Assembly: GCA_041395565.1 (NCBI GenBank) | Contig: JAWLAI010000006.1 | Location: 186,001-250,000, forward strand | From: Pseudomonadota bacterium | GTDB lineage: Bacteria; Pseudomonadota; Gammaproteobacteria; UBA9214 | DNA: 64,000 bases | Direction: 5' to 3' | Notes under the pieces: generated by a model | Databases searched by the model: none | Told to the model about the DNA's origin: nothing | The model's input: the letters and a program-made list of their open reading frames with translations, nothing else | Position numbers and translations under genes: made by a program | In this document: one piece after another, positions 40,128 through 48,235 of the stretch | Layout: each line of letters begins with the position of its first letter | Numbering within the stretch: position 1 is the first letter of the stretch

Positions 40128-40481
40128 TCAGAATTCGAGGCCGCCTTCACGCGCGGCATCGGCCAGCGCCTTCACGCGGCCATGGTATTTGAAGCCGGAG
40201 CGATCGAACGCCACCCGGGTGATGCCGGCGGCCTTTGCCCGCGCAGCGATCGCCTTGCCGACGACGCTGGCGGCACTGGTGCCCCCGGTCTGCTGCAGGT
40301 CCTTGCGCACCTCCTTGTCGAGGGTCGATGCGCTGGCCACGACGCGGTCGCCGTCCGGCGTGATGATCTGTGCATAAATGTGCCGTGGCGTGCGATGGAC
40401 GCACAGCCGGTTCGTGCCCAGCCGCTTGATCTGGGAACGGGAGCGCCGTGCGCGGCGCAAGCGAGTCTGCTTCTTGTCCAT
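40128..40481 (-). CDS. rplR: 50S ribosomal protein L18
   Basis: 117-residue 5S rRNA-binding protein of the central protuberance. The basic N-terminus MDKKQTRLRRARRSRSQIKR is followed by RLCVHRTPRHIYAQIITPDG and ends FDRSGFKYHGRVKALADAAREGGLEF (last block split: FDRSGFKYHGRV, KALADAAREGGLEF). It lies between rplF and rpsE. Confidence 0.98.
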   Translation of the reverse strand: MDKKQTRLRRARRSRSQIKRLGTNRLCVHRTPRHIYAQIITPDGDRVVASASTLDKEVRKDLQQTGGTSAASVVGKAIAARAKAAGITRVAFDRSGFKYHGRVKALADAAREGGLEF

Positions 40482-40505
40482 GACCTGTGCCTGTAATCTG
40501 TAAGA

Positions 40506-41039
40506 CTATTTCTTCTTCGCTTCTTTGCGGACGACCACTTCGTCCGAGTAGCGAACACCCTTGCCCTTGTACGGCTCCGGCGGACGGTATGCCCGGATCT
40601 CCGCCGCGACCTGGCCTACCTTCTGCTTGTCACAGCCCTTGATCAGGATCTCGGTCTGGCTCGGCGTCTCCGCGGTAATGCCTTCAGGCAGCTCGTAGTC
40701 CACCGGGTGCGAAAAACCCAGCGTCAGGTTCAGGACCTTGCCCTTGGCCTGCGCGCGATAGCCGACACCCACCAGTTCGAGCTTGCGCTCGAAGCCGTCG
40801 CTGACGCCCCGGACCAGGTTGCTGAGCAGGGCGCGCGTGGTGCCGGCCAGGGCATTGGCCTGCTGCGACTCGTCGCGCGGACTGAACGTGAGCTCGGCAT
40901 CCTCGCGCGACATTTCGACCAGGTCGTGGATGGTATGCGTCAGCGTACCCTTGGGGCCCTTGACGGTCACCTGTTGGCCGTTCGCGGTAATCTCCACCGC
41001 CTTGGGCAGCGGTACCGGCATTTTTGCAACTCTCGACAT
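40506..41039 (-). CDS. rplF: 50S ribosomal protein L6
   Basis: 177-residue protein near the GTPase-associated centre of the 50S subunit. Two tandem L6 domains are visible; the second holds the signature PEPYKGKGVRYSDEVV. It starts MSRVAKMPVPLPKAVEI with an AGGTAA ribosome-binding site upstream of the ATG at 41039. Confidence 0.98.
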   Translation of the reverse strand: MSRVAKMPVPLPKAVEITANGQQVTVKGPKGTLTHTIHDLVEMSREDAELTFSPRDESQQANALAGTTRALLSNLVRGVSDGFERKLELVGVGYRAQAKGKVLNLTLGFSHPVDYELPEGITAETPSQTEILIKGCDKQKVGQVAAEIRAYRPPEPYKGKGVRYSDEVVVRKEAKKK

Positions 41040-41057
41040 GTTCTTTACCTGCCTGGC

Positions 41058-41450
41058 TTAACTCACGATGCAGAGCACTTCGCCGCCCTGGCCCGCTGCA
41101 CGGGCCTGGCGGTCGCTCATGACGCCCTTGGACGTCGACACGATCGCCACACCCAGGCCGTTCTGGATGCTCGGAATCTCGTTCTTGCTCTTGTACAGCC
41201 GCAGTCCCGGGCGGCTGGCGCGCCGGATATGCTCGATCACGGGCCTGCCGTTGTGGTACTTCAGCTCGATCGACAGCACGGACTTGCCGTCAGCCTGAGC
41301 GACAGCAAAGCCCTTGATATAGCCTTCGTCCTGCAACACCTGCGCAATGGCGCACTTCAAACGCGAGGACGGCATGCTCACCTGGACCTTGCTCGCTGCC
41401 TGCCCGTTACGGATGCGGGTCAAAAAATCTGCAATCGGATCTGTCATCAT
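41058..41450 (-). CDS. rpsH: 30S ribosomal protein S8
   Basis: 130-residue 16S rRNA-binding protein of the platform; in enterics S8 also represses the spc operon. DPIADFLTRIRNGQAASKVQV at the N-terminus and GLGVAIVSTSKGVMSDRQAR at the C-terminus are conserved. Two adjacent ATGs make the first residue ambiguous. Confidence 0.98.
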   Translation of the reverse strand: MMTDPIADFLTRIRNGQAASKVQVSMPSSRLKCAIAQVLQDEGYIKGFAVAQADGKSVLSIELKYHNGRPVIEHIRRASRPGLRLYKSKNEIPSIQNGLGVAIVSTSKGVMSDRQARAAGQGGEVLCIVS

Positions 41451-41456
41451 AATCGT

Positions 41457-41762
41457 TTACCAGCTTGCTTTGACCAGGCCGGGGACATCACCGCGCATGG
41501 CCGCCTCGCGCAGCTTGTTGCGGCAGAGCCCGAACTTGCGATAGTAGCCATGCGGACGGCCGGTCATCCGGCAACGGTTGCGCCCGCGCACCGGGCTGGC
41601 ATCACGCGGCAGCTCCTGCAGCTTCATCTGTGCCTGATAGCGCTCGTCATAGGACGCCGTGGTGCTCTTGATAATCGCCTTCAGCTCCGCGCGCTTGGCG
41701 GCAAAACGCTTGACCGCACGTATGCGCTTGCTCTCGCGGGCGACCATTGAAGTCTTCGCCAT
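41457..41762 (-). CDS. rpsN: 30S ribosomal protein S14
   Basis: 101-residue protein of the 30S head. The long C-minus form without the four zinc cysteines is seen: RNRCRMTGRPHGYYRKFGLCRNKLRE has only scattered Cys. This is the usual proteobacterial housekeeping paralogue. It lies between rplE and rpsH. Confidence 0.97.
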   Translation of the reverse strand: MAKTSMVARESKRIRAVKRFAAKRAELKAIIKSTTASYDERYQAQMKLQELPRDASPVRGRNRCRMTGRPHGYYRKFGLCRNKLREAAMRGDVPGLVKASW

Positions 41763-41771
41763 GTCTCTACC

Positions 41772-42311
41772 TCAGTGCCTGAACGGGAAGTTGAAAGCCG
41801 CCAGCAGTGCACGCCCCTCTTCGTCCGTCTTTGCCGTTGTCGTGAATGTAATGTCCAAGCCGCGCAGGGCGTCGATCTTGTCGTAGTCGATCTCCGGGAA
41901 GATGATCTGTTCCTTCACGCCCATGTTGTAATTGCCGTTGCCGTCGAAGCCCTTGGGATTCATGCCGCGGAAGTCGCGGATACGCGGGATGGCGATATTG
42001 ATCAGGCGATCGAGGAACTCGTACATGCGCTCGCGGCGCAGGGTCACCTTGCAGCCCACCGGCCAGCCCTCGCGCACCTTGAAACCGGCGACGGACTTGC
42101 GCGCCTTGGTGACAACCGGCTTCTGACCGGCGATCTTGGTCATGTCCTCGACGGCATGCTCCATGACCTTGCGGTCGGCCACGGCCTCGCCCACACCCAT
42201 GTTCAGCGTGATCTTGACGATCCGCGGAATCGCCATCGGGTTGGTGTATCCGAACTGCTGCTTCAGCTCGGGAATCACGGAATCTGTATAAAACTGTTTA
42301 AGCCTGGCCAT
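41772..42311 (-). CDS. rplE: 50S ribosomal protein L5
   Basis: 179-residue 5S rRNA-binding protein that touches P-site tRNA. IPRIVKITLNMGVGEAVADRK, RKSVAGFKVREGWPVGCKVTL and IPRIRDFRGMNPKGFDGNGNY are the family blocks. Its start is 17 bases after rplX. Confidence 0.98.
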   Translation of the reverse strand: MARLKQFYTDSVIPELKQQFGYTNPMAIPRIVKITLNMGVGEAVADRKVMEHAVEDMTKIAGQKPVVTKARKSVAGFKVREGWPVGCKVTLRRERMYEFLDRLINIAIPRIRDFRGMNPKGFDGNGNYNMGVKEQIIFPEIDYDKIDALRGLDITFTTTAKTDEEGRALLAAFNFPFRH

Positions 42312-42328
42312 GTCTCTGTACCGTTGTA

Positions 42329-42646
42329 TCAGACGTCCACCACTTCATTGGTGGACTTGAAAAACCGCACCTTGCGCCCGTCCTCCAGCGTCCTGAAGCC
42401 GACGCGGTCGCCCTTGCTCGTCTGCGGATTGAACAGCATGACATTGGAGCCATCGATCGGCATTTCCTTCTCGATGATGCCGCCCGGCATGCCGCGATTC
42501 GGATTCGGCCGGGTGTGGCGCTTGACCATGTTGACGTCCGCGACCACGACACTGCCGTCCTGCATCACGCGCAGCACGCTGCCGCGTTTGCCCTTGTCCT
42601 TGCCCGCGATGATGATGACTTCATCGCCTTTTCTGATCCTGTTCAT
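42329..42646 (-). CDS. rplX: 50S ribosomal protein L24
   Basis: 105-residue early-assembly protein with a KOW motif (IRKGDEVIIIAGKDKGKRGSV). Start MNRIRKGDEV at 42646 gives the normal length; a longer open frame upstream runs through rplN and is rejected. It ends VGFRTLEDGRKVRFFKSTNE plus VVDV. Confidence 0.97.
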   Translation of the reverse strand: MNRIRKGDEVIIIAGKDKGKRGSVLRVMQDGSVVVADVNMVKRHTRPNPNRGMPGGIIEKEMPIDGSNVMLFNPQTSKGDRVGFRTLEDGRKVRFFKSTNEVVDV

Positions 42647-42654
42647 GTCGGTTC

Positions 42655-43023
42655 CTACAGCACTTCCGGTGCCAGCGAAATGATTTTCATGAAGCGCTCG
42701 CTGCGCAGCTCGCGCGTCACCGGTCCGAAGATACGCGTACCGATCGGCTGCAGCTGGTTGTTGAGCAGCACTGCCGCGTTGCCATCGAAACGGATGAGCG
42801 AACCGTCCGGGCGGCGCACACCCTTGCGCGTCCGCACGACCACGGCATTGTAGACGTCGCCCTTCTTGACCTTGCCGCGCGGAATCGCCTCTTTCACACT
42901 GACCTTGATAATGTCGCCAATGCGCGCGTAGCGGCGGTGGGAACCGCCCAGCACCTTGATGCACATCAGCCGGCGCGCGCCGCTGTTGTCCGCCACATCA
43001 AGGATTGTCTGCATCTGTATCAT
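42655..43023 (-). CDS. rplN: 50S ribosomal protein L14
   Basis: 122-residue protein at the subunit interface. MIQMQTILDVADNSGARRLM is an almost invariant start, and DGSLIRFDGNAAVLLNNQ with PIGTRIFGPVTRELR follow. It begins 41 bases after rpsQ. Confidence 0.98.
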   Translation of the reverse strand: MIQMQTILDVADNSGARRLMCIKVLGGSHRRYARIGDIIKVSVKEAIPRGKVKKGDVYNAVVVRTRKGVRRPDGSLIRFDGNAAVLLNNQLQPIGTRIFGPVTRELRSERFMKIISLAPEVL

Positions 43024-43064
43024 GCTGATATTCCGTCTTGTCTAGTTATGCCAACCGGTTAACC

Positions 43065-43325
43065 CTACTCGCCGCGGCCGACGACCTCGACCAGCTTCCA
43101 GGATTTGGTCCTGGAATAGGGCCGGCATTCCTGGATCGTGACCAGGTCGCCTTCCCGGCAGGTGTTGTTCTCGTCGTGCACGTGCAGCTTGGTCGAGCGG
43201 CGGACGTACTTGCCGTACACGGGATGCTTGACCTTGCGCTCGATCAGGACGGTGACCGTCTTGTCCATCTTGTCGCTGATGACCCGGCCGGTTACCGTGC
43301 GGTTTGTCTGGTTTGTCTCGCTCAT
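43065..43325 (-). CDS. rpsQ: 30S ribosomal protein S17
   Basis: 86-residue OB-fold primary 16S rRNA binder. GRVISDKMDKTVTVLIERKV and the DLVTIQECRPYSRTKSWKLV block identify it. Its start overlaps the rpmC stop by 4 bases. Confidence 0.98.
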   Translation of the reverse strand: MSETNQTNRTVTGRVISDKMDKTVTVLIERKVKHPVYGKYVRRSTKLHVHDENNTCREGDLVTIQECRPYSRTKSWKLVEVVGRGE

Positions 43326-43525
43326 ACTTGCTCGCCTGCTCTCGCTTTCTCGTTCAGCACGGTATAGACCCGGGCGATGTCCCGGCGCACCTTGGTGATC
43401 TGGTCCGGACGCGTCAGCTGGCCGATACCACGCTGCATGCTGAGATTGAATTTCTCGCGCAACAGATTCTCCAGCTCCAGCTTCAGCTCGGCTACGTTCT
43501 TGCTTCTCAGTTCCGCGGCATTCAT
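43322..43525 (-). CDS. rpmC: 50S ribosomal protein L29
   Basis: 67-residue helical protein at the exit tunnel where SRP and trigger factor dock. MNAAELRSKNVAELKLELEN and IGQLTRPDQITKVRRDIARV are conserved. The ATG at 43525 shares a base with the rplP stop (TGATG); a longer open frame upstream inside rplP is not used. Confidence 0.97.
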   Translation of the reverse strand: MNAAELRSKNVAELKLELENLLREKFNLSMQRGIGQLTRPDQITKVRRDIARVYTVLNEKARAGEQV

Positions 43526-43938
43526 CACATCACCGTCCGTGCTACAAAGGTGGTCTTGAAGGGCAGCTTCGCCGCCGCCAGTTTGAAGGCCTCGCGCGCG
43601 ACGTCCTCGGTCACACCCTCGATCTCGTACAGCATGCGGCCCGGCTGGATCTGGGCGATCCAGTACTCGACGTTGCCCTTGCCCTTGCCCTGGCGCACCT
43701 CGATGGGCTTCTTGGTGATCGGCACGTCCGGAAACACGCGGATCCACAGCTTGCCGCCGCGTTTGACGAAACGCGTGATGGTACGGCGCGCGGCCTCGAT
43801 CTGGCGCGAGGTCATGCGGCCTCGGTCGACGGCCTTCAGGCCGAACTCGCCGAAACTGACCTTGCTGCCGCGCTGCGCCAGACCACGGTTGCGGCCTTTC
43901 TGCTGCTTGCGAAATTTGGTTCTCTTGGGCTGTAACAT
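43525..43938 (-). CDS. rplP: 50S ribosomal protein L16
   Basis: 137-residue protein next to the A-site and needed for EF-G-linked functions. MLQPKRTKFRKQQKGRNRGL starts the protein, and GKGKGNVEYWIAQIQPGRML is the signature. The arginine hydroxylated in some species lies in the family VQRRGQ-like region near 80, but modification cannot be judged here. Confidence 0.98.
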   Translation of the reverse strand: MLQPKRTKFRKQQKGRNRGLAQRGSKVSFGEFGLKAVDRGRMTSRQIEAARRTITRFVKRGGKLWIRVFPDVPITKKPIEVRQGKGKGNVEYWIAQIQPGRMLYEIEGVTEDVAREAFKLAAAKLPFKTTFVARTVM

Positions 43939-43956
43939 GACTCTCGTTCTCCGCTA

Positions 43957-44631
43957 TCAGGAAGCCGCCTTGCGCGCGCCTTCCGCCTCGGATTCCTCTT
44001 CCCTGCCGATGACCTCACCCTTGAAGATCCACACCTTCACGCCGATCTTGCCGTAGGTGGTATTGGCCTCGGCGGTACCGTAATCGATATCAGCTCGCAG
44101 GGTGTGCAGCGGCACCCGCCCCTCGCGATACCACTCGTCGCGGGCGATCTCGGCACCGTTCAGGCGGCCGCCCACCTTGATCTTGATGCCCTGGGCGCCG
44201 ATGCGCATGGAGTTGCTGACCGCACGCTTCATGGCGCGCCGGAACATGATGCGGCGCTCCAGCTGCTGCGCGACGCTCTCGGCCACCAGCGTGGCATCGA
44301 GTTCCGGCTTGCGAATCTCCTCGATGTTGATGCTCACCGGCACACCCATCTTTTCCGACACTTCCTTGCGCAGGGTGTCGATGTCCTCGCCCTTCTTGCC
44401 GATCACGATACCGGGCCGCGCGGTGTGCACGGTGATCACGGCATTGTGCGCCGGGCGCGCGATCTGGATACGGCTGACCGAAGCGGCCGCCAGGCGCTGC
44501 CTGATGAAGTCACGGATCTTGAGATCCATGTTCAGGTAGTCGGCATAATTGCCGTTACCGGCATACCAGGTGGAGGTCCAGTCCTTGACGATGCCAAGCC
44601 GTATACCTGTCGGATGTACTTTCTGACCCAT
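43957..44631 (-). CDS. rpsC: 30S ribosomal protein S3
   Basis: 224-residue protein with mRNA-helicase-type activity at the entry tunnel together with S4 and S5. MGQKVHPTGIRLGIVKDWTS, a KH domain with GIVIGKKGEDIDTLRKEVSE and the C-terminal KVWIFKGEVIG are present. A short Glu/Ala-rich tail follows. Confidence 0.98.
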   Translation of the reverse strand: MGQKVHPTGIRLGIVKDWTSTWYAGNGNYADYLNMDLKIRDFIRQRLAAASVSRIQIARPAHNAVITVHTARPGIVIGKKGEDIDTLRKEVSEKMGVPVSINIEEIRKPELDATLVAESVAQQLERRIMFRRAMKRAVSNSMRIGAQGIKIKVGGRLNGAEIARDEWYREGRVPLHTLRADIDYGTAEANTTYGKIGVKVWIFKGEVIGREEESEAEGARKAAS

Positions 44632-44665
44632 GCTGCTGTCTGCCTCTGCCAGTTAGTCCTGTAGG

Positions 44666-44995
44666 TCAGTCACCCACCGTGACGGTGATGTGGCTGCTGC
44701 GTTTCAGAATCCGGTTGCCGCGGCCCTTGGCGCGTGCGTGGAAGCGTTTCAAGGTCCGCGCCTCGTTGACGAAGATGGCCGCCACCTTGAGCTCGTCGAT
44801 GTCAGCGCCCTCGTTGTGCTCCGCGTTCGCGATCGCCGATTCCAGCACTTTGCGCACGATGCCCGCTGCCTTCTTGTCGCTGAACAGCAGCAAGTTGAGC
44901 GCCTTCTCGACCGGCATGCCGCGCACCTGGTCCGCCACCAGGCGGGCCTTCTGCGGCGAGATGTGCACCTGTTTCAATGTCGCGCTGACCTGCAT
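44666..44995 (-). CDS. rplV: 50S ribosomal protein L22
   Basis: 109-residue protein whose long hairpin lines the exit tunnel, where macrolide-resistance changes map. ISPQKARLVADQVRGMPVEK and the tunnel-loop area RFHARAKGRGNRILKRSSHI are conserved and look wild type. Confidence 0.98.
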   Translation of the reverse strand: MQVSATLKQVHISPQKARLVADQVRGMPVEKALNLLLFSDKKAAGIVRKVLESAIANAEHNEGADIDELKVAAIFVNEARTLKRFHARAKGRGNRILKRSSHITVTVGD

Positions 44996-45007
44996 TCGTA
45001 TGTCCTC

Positions 45008-45280
45008 TTACTTCGACTTCTTGTCGGCTGCGTGGCCGCGGAAGGTCCGCGTCAGGGCGAATTCACCGAGCTTGTGACCAACCATGTTTTCGTTGACCAG
45101 GACCGGCACGTGCTGGCGGCCGTTGTGAATGGCGATGGTGAGACCCACCATCTCCGGAATCACCATGGAACGGCGCGACCAGGTCTTGATCGGGCGCTTG
45201 TTGTTCTCAGCAACCGCCTTGTCCACCTTCTGCTGCAGGTGGTTGTCGATGAACGGACCTTTTCTGATTGAACGAGCCAC
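45008..45280 (-). CDS. rpsS: 30S ribosomal protein S19
   Basis: 90-residue protein of the 30S head that contacts S13. MARSIRKGPFIDNHLQQKVD and the HNGRQHVPVLVNENMVGHKLGEF block (split: HNGRQHVPVLVNENMVGH, KLGEF) identify it. It lies 19 bases after rplB. Confidence 0.98.
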   Translation of the reverse strand: MARSIRKGPFIDNHLQQKVDKAVAENNKRPIKTWSRRSMVIPEMVGLTIAIHNGRQHVPVLVNENMVGHKLGEFALTRTFRGHAADKKSK

Positions 45281-45299
45281 TGTATAGAATCCTCAATGA

Positions 45300-46127
45300 T
45301 TACTTCTTGTGCCGCCGACGGATGATCATGCTGTCGGTGCGCTTGTTGCTGCGCGTGCGGAAGCCCTTGGTCGGCACACCCCAGGGGCTGACCGGGTGAC
45401 GGCCACCGGAGGTACGACCTTCACCGCCGCCGTGCGGATGATCGACCGGGTTCATCGCCACACCGCGCACCGTCGGGCGCTTGCCGCGCCAGCGCTTGGC
45501 ACCGGCCTTGCCGAACGAACGCAGGCCATGCTCGACATTGCCGACCTCGCCGATGGTGGCGATGCAGTCGGACAGGACCTTGCGCATCTCGCCGGAACGC
45601 AGGCGCAGGGTCGCATGGTCGCCGCTGCGCGCCACCAGCTGGGCGCTGCTGCCGGCGCTGCGCGCCAGCTGGCCGCCCTTGCCGGGCTTCAGTTCGACAT
45701 TGTGCACCACGGAACCGACCGGGATGTTGCGCATGGGCATGGCATTGCCGGCCTTGATCGGGGCGTCGCTGCCGTTGCGGATCTCGTCGCCGGCCTGCAC
45801 GCCCTTGGGCGCCAGGATGTAGCGGCGCTCGCCGTCCGCGTACAGCAGCAGGGCGATGTGCGCCGAGCGGTTCGGATCATACTCGATCCGCTCGACCTTT
45901 GCCGGCACGCCCAGCTTGTCGCGCTTGAAGTCGATCACGCGATAGTGCTGCTTGTGCCCGCCACCCTGGTGACGGGTGGTGATCCGGCCGACATTGTTCC
46001 TGCCGCCGTTCTTACGCTTCACGTCGAGCAGCGCGGTGTGCGGCTTGCCCTTGTGCAGCTCGGGCGTGCGCACGCTGATCACGAAGCGGCGGCCCGGCGA
46101 TGTTGGTTTGGCTTTAACGAGTGGCAT
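45300..46127 (-). CDS. rplB: 50S ribosomal protein L2
   Basis: 275-residue protein essential for subunit association and peptidyl transfer. GGGHKQHYRVIDFKRDK and the C-terminal GVAMNPVDHPHGGGEGRTSG carry the near-invariant His needed for activity. It ends RTDSMIIRRRHKK. Confidence 0.98.
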   Translation of the reverse strand: MPLVKAKPTSPGRRFVISVRTPELHKGKPHTALLDVKRKNGGRNNVGRITTRHQGGGHKQHYRVIDFKRDKLGVPAKVERIEYDPNRSAHIALLLYADGERRYILAPKGVQAGDEIRNGSDAPIKAGNAMPMRNIPVGSVVHNVELKPGKGGQLARSAGSSAQLVARSGDHATLRLRSGEMRKVLSDCIATIGEVGNVEHGLRSFGKAGAKRWRGKRPTVRGVAMNPVDHPHGGGEGRTSGGRHPVSPWGVPTKGFRTRSNKRTDSMIIRRRHKK

Positions 46128-46169
46128 TGTCCTGTTTCCTTCCGCGCGGCGCGTAGCTCCAGACTACGG

Positions 46170-46466
46170 TTACTCCGCTCCCATGAAATCTATGTCGTGG
46201 CCTTCGGCCAGCGTCACGTAAGCCTTTTTCCAGTCCGCACGGCGGCCGATGGTGGCGCCGTGACGCTTCACCTTGCCACGCATGTTGCTGATCCGCACGC
46301 TGTCGACCTTGACGTCGAACATCAGCTCTACAGCCTTGCGCACGTCCGGCTTGCTGGCGCCGGGCTGGACCTTGAACACGAACTGGCGATTGGCATCCGC
46401 CAGGCGCGTGCTTTTTTCCGAGACGATCGGCGCCAGCAGCACCTTCATCAGTTGTTCCCGGTTCAT
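46170..46466 (-). CDS. rplW: 50S ribosomal protein L23
   Basis: 98-residue exit-tunnel protein that docks trigger factor and SRP. MNREQLMKVLLAPIVSEKST is the start used; it overlaps rplD by 4 bases. MRGKVKRHGATIGRRADWKK is the conserved core loop. A longer upstream frame lies inside rplD and is not used. Confidence 0.97.
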   Translation of the reverse strand: MNREQLMKVLLAPIVSEKSTRLADANRQFVFKVQPGASKPDVRKAVELMFDVKVDSVRISNMRGKVKRHGATIGRRADWKKAYVTLAEGHDIDFMGAE

Positions 46467-47068
46467 GCCAGGCGCTCCTCGAGTTGTTTCACTGCAGCGG
46501 TCGTCATCAGCACCTTGTCGAAACCGATCAGGCTGACGGGATCCGCGGCACTCACCTCGCACACTGCGACATGCGGCAGGTTGCGCGCGGCAAGGTAGAG
46601 GTTGTCGTCCGCCGCATCGGTGACAATCAGCACGTTGTCCAGCCCCATGCCTTTCAGCTTGCCGGCCAGTTCACGCGTCTTCGGCAGCTCCACGCCGAAC
46701 GTCTCGATCGTCAGCAGGCGATCCTGGCGCAGCAGCTCGGACAGGATGGAGCGCATGGCGGCGCGGTACATCTTGCGGTTGATTTTCTGGGCATAGCTGC
46801 GCGGCACAGCGGCGAAGGTCTTGCCGCCACCGCGCCACAGCGGGCTGCGGATGGTGCCGGCACGCGCACGACCGGTGCCCTTCTGGCGCCACGGCTTGAT
46901 ACCGCCGCCGCGTACCAGCGCGCGGTTTTTCTGCTGGGCGTTACCCGAGCGCGCCGCCGCCATGCAGGCGGTGACGACCTGGTGCACCAGCGCTTCCTTG
47001 AAGTCCTGGCCGAAGACGGTATCGGAGACCTTGATCTTCGCCTTCGCACCCTGTAGCTGTAAATCCAT
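46463..47068 (-). CDS. rplD: 50S ribosomal protein L4
   Basis: 201-residue protein whose loop reaches the tunnel constriction; in enterics it represses the S10 operon by attenuation. The loop KPWRQKGTGRARAGTIRSPLW is intact. The C-terminal region LIVTDAADDNLYLAARNLPH is also recognisable. Confidence 0.98.
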   Translation of the reverse strand: MDLQLQGAKAKIKVSDTVFGQDFKEALVHQVVTACMAAARSGNAQQKNRALVRGGGIKPWRQKGTGRARAGTIRSPLWRGGGKTFAAVPRSYAQKINRKMYRAAMRSILSELLRQDRLLTIETFGVELPKTRELAGKLKGMGLDNVLIVTDAADDNLYLAARNLPHVAVCEVSAADPVSLIGFDKVLMTTAAVKQLEERLA

Positions 47069-47079
47069 CGTTCTGACTC

Positions 47080-47721
47080 CTAGCGTGCCTTGACCGCCGG
47101 CTTCACGATTACGTCACCGCCCCTGGCACCCGGCACGGAACCCTTGACCAGCAGCAGGTTGCGCTCGGCATCCACCCGCACGACCACGATATTCTGCGTA
47201 CTGCGGCGGACGTTGCCGAGATGACCGCACATCCGCTTGCCCTTGACGACGCGTCCGGGCGTCTGGTTCTGACCGATGGAACCCGGCGCCCGGTGCGACA
47301 GCGAATTGCCGTGCGTCGCGTCCTGGGTGCTGAAGTGGTAGCGCTTGATCACGCCGGCGAAACCCTTGCCGATCGAGGTGCCGGTCACGTCGACCTTCTG
47401 CCCGGCCTCGAACAGACCCACGCCCAGCTCGCTGCCGACCTGCAGGTCCTCGCCTTCGCCGTCGGCCAGCCGGAATTCCCACAGGCCACGGCCGGCCTCG
47501 GTGCCGGCCTTCGCGAAATGCCCGGCCATTGGGCGGGACACGCGCGATGCCCTGCGCGAACCAGTGGTCACCTGCAGTGCGCGGTAACCGTCCGTCTCGG
47601 CGGTCTTCACCTGCGTCACGCGGTTCGGCTCGACGGCAATCACCGTCACCGGCACGGTCACGCCGTCTTCTCCGATGATGCGCGTCATGCCTGCCTTGCG
47701 TCCTACGATTCCTATACTCAT
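47080..47721 (-). CDS. rplC: 50S ribosomal protein L3
   Basis: 213-residue early-assembly protein near the peptidyl transferase centre. MSIGIVGRKAGMTRIIGEDG and HGNSLSHRAPGSIGQNQTPG (the loop carrying the methylated Gln of proteobacteria) and KRMCGHLG are conserved. A 102-base gap with a palindromic repeat separates it from rpsJ, unlike the tight spacing of other S10-operon genes. Confidence 0.98.
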   Translation of the reverse strand: MSIGIVGRKAGMTRIIGEDGVTVPVTVIAVEPNRVTQVKTAETDGYRALQVTTGSRRASRVSRPMAGHFAKAGTEAGRGLWEFRLADGEGEDLQVGSELGVGLFEAGQKVDVTGTSIGKGFAGVIKRYHFSTQDATHGNSLSHRAPGSIGQNQTPGRVVKGKRMCGHLGNVRRSTQNIVVVRVDAERNLLLVKGSVPGARGGDVIVKPAVKAR

Positions 47722-47742
47722 TTCTTAAATCTCGCGTTCAAC

Positions 47743-47814
47743 GGGGTCAGACCCCGATTTTTTCGTCACGCTTCAACCTGTCCTGTTACCGATAACAAAT
47801 CGGGCTCTGACCCC
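47743..47814. repeat. 72-bp REP/MITE-like inverted repeat between rpsJ and rplC
   Basis: Arms GGGGTCAGACCCCGATTT (47743-47760) and AAATCGGGCTCTGACCCC (47797-47814) are complementary at 17 of 18 positions around a 36-base centre. The GGGGTCAGA..CCGATTT motif resembles repeats linked to RAYT-type IS200-like transposases in proteobacteria; this assignment is from memory and not verified. The T-runs beside the arms could cause partial termination within the S10 operon. Confidence 0.75.
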
Positions 47815-47823
47815 TTTCGGGCG

Positions 47824-48135
47824 CTAATTCAGCTTGATCTGGACATCCACGCCGGCGGCGAGATCCAGCTTCATGAGCGCATCGACCGTCTTTTCCGTCG
47901 GATCGACGATATCCATCAGACGCTTGTGCGTCCGAATCTCGTACTGGTCGCGCGCATCCTTGTTGACGTGCGGCGAGATCAGCACGGTAAAACGCTCCTT
48001 GCGGGTCGGCAGCGGAATGGGGCCGCGTACCTGTGCACCGGTACGCTTGGCGGTCTCGACGATCTCCGCGGCCGACTGGTCGATCAGGCGATGATCGAAG
48101 GCCTTGAGGCGAATCCGGATTCTCTGGTTGCTCAT
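47824..48135 (-). CDS. rpsJ: 30S ribosomal protein S10 (NusE)
   Basis: 103-residue protein of the 30S head and, as NusE, partner of NusB in antitermination. MSNQRIRIRLKAFDHRLIDQ and the loop GPIPLPTRKERFTVLISPHV are conserved. The ATG at 48135 is preferred to one 17 codons upstream within the REP-like repeat. It is first in the S10 operon. Both flanking gaps (about 100 bases) contain palindromic elements. Confidence 0.97.
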   Translation of the reverse strand: MSNQRIRIRLKAFDHRLIDQSAAEIVETAKRTGAQVRGPIPLPTRKERFTVLISPHVNKDARDQYEIRTHKRLMDIVDPTEKTVDALMKLDLAAGVDVQIKLN

Positions 48136-48158
48136 GTTCAATGCTTCACGTTTAGCGG

Positions 48159-48224
48159 TTGTAGGAGCACCCGCGTCCGCAAACATACCGGACCGGCAAC
48201 TCGCGCTCGCAGAGCGCTCCTACA
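48159..48224. repeat. REP-like palindromic element between tuf and rpsJ
   Basis: The arms TGTAGGAGC (48160-48168) and GCTCCTACA (48216-48224) are perfect complements, with a GC-rich centre of 47 bases. The GTAGGAGC/GCTCCTAC arms are like REP repeats of pseudomonads and related bacteria. It occupies most of the 100-base region upstream of rpsJ, where an operon promoter or L4 leader would be expected. Confidence 0.7.
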
Positions 48225-48235
48225 GCCAGATTTAA

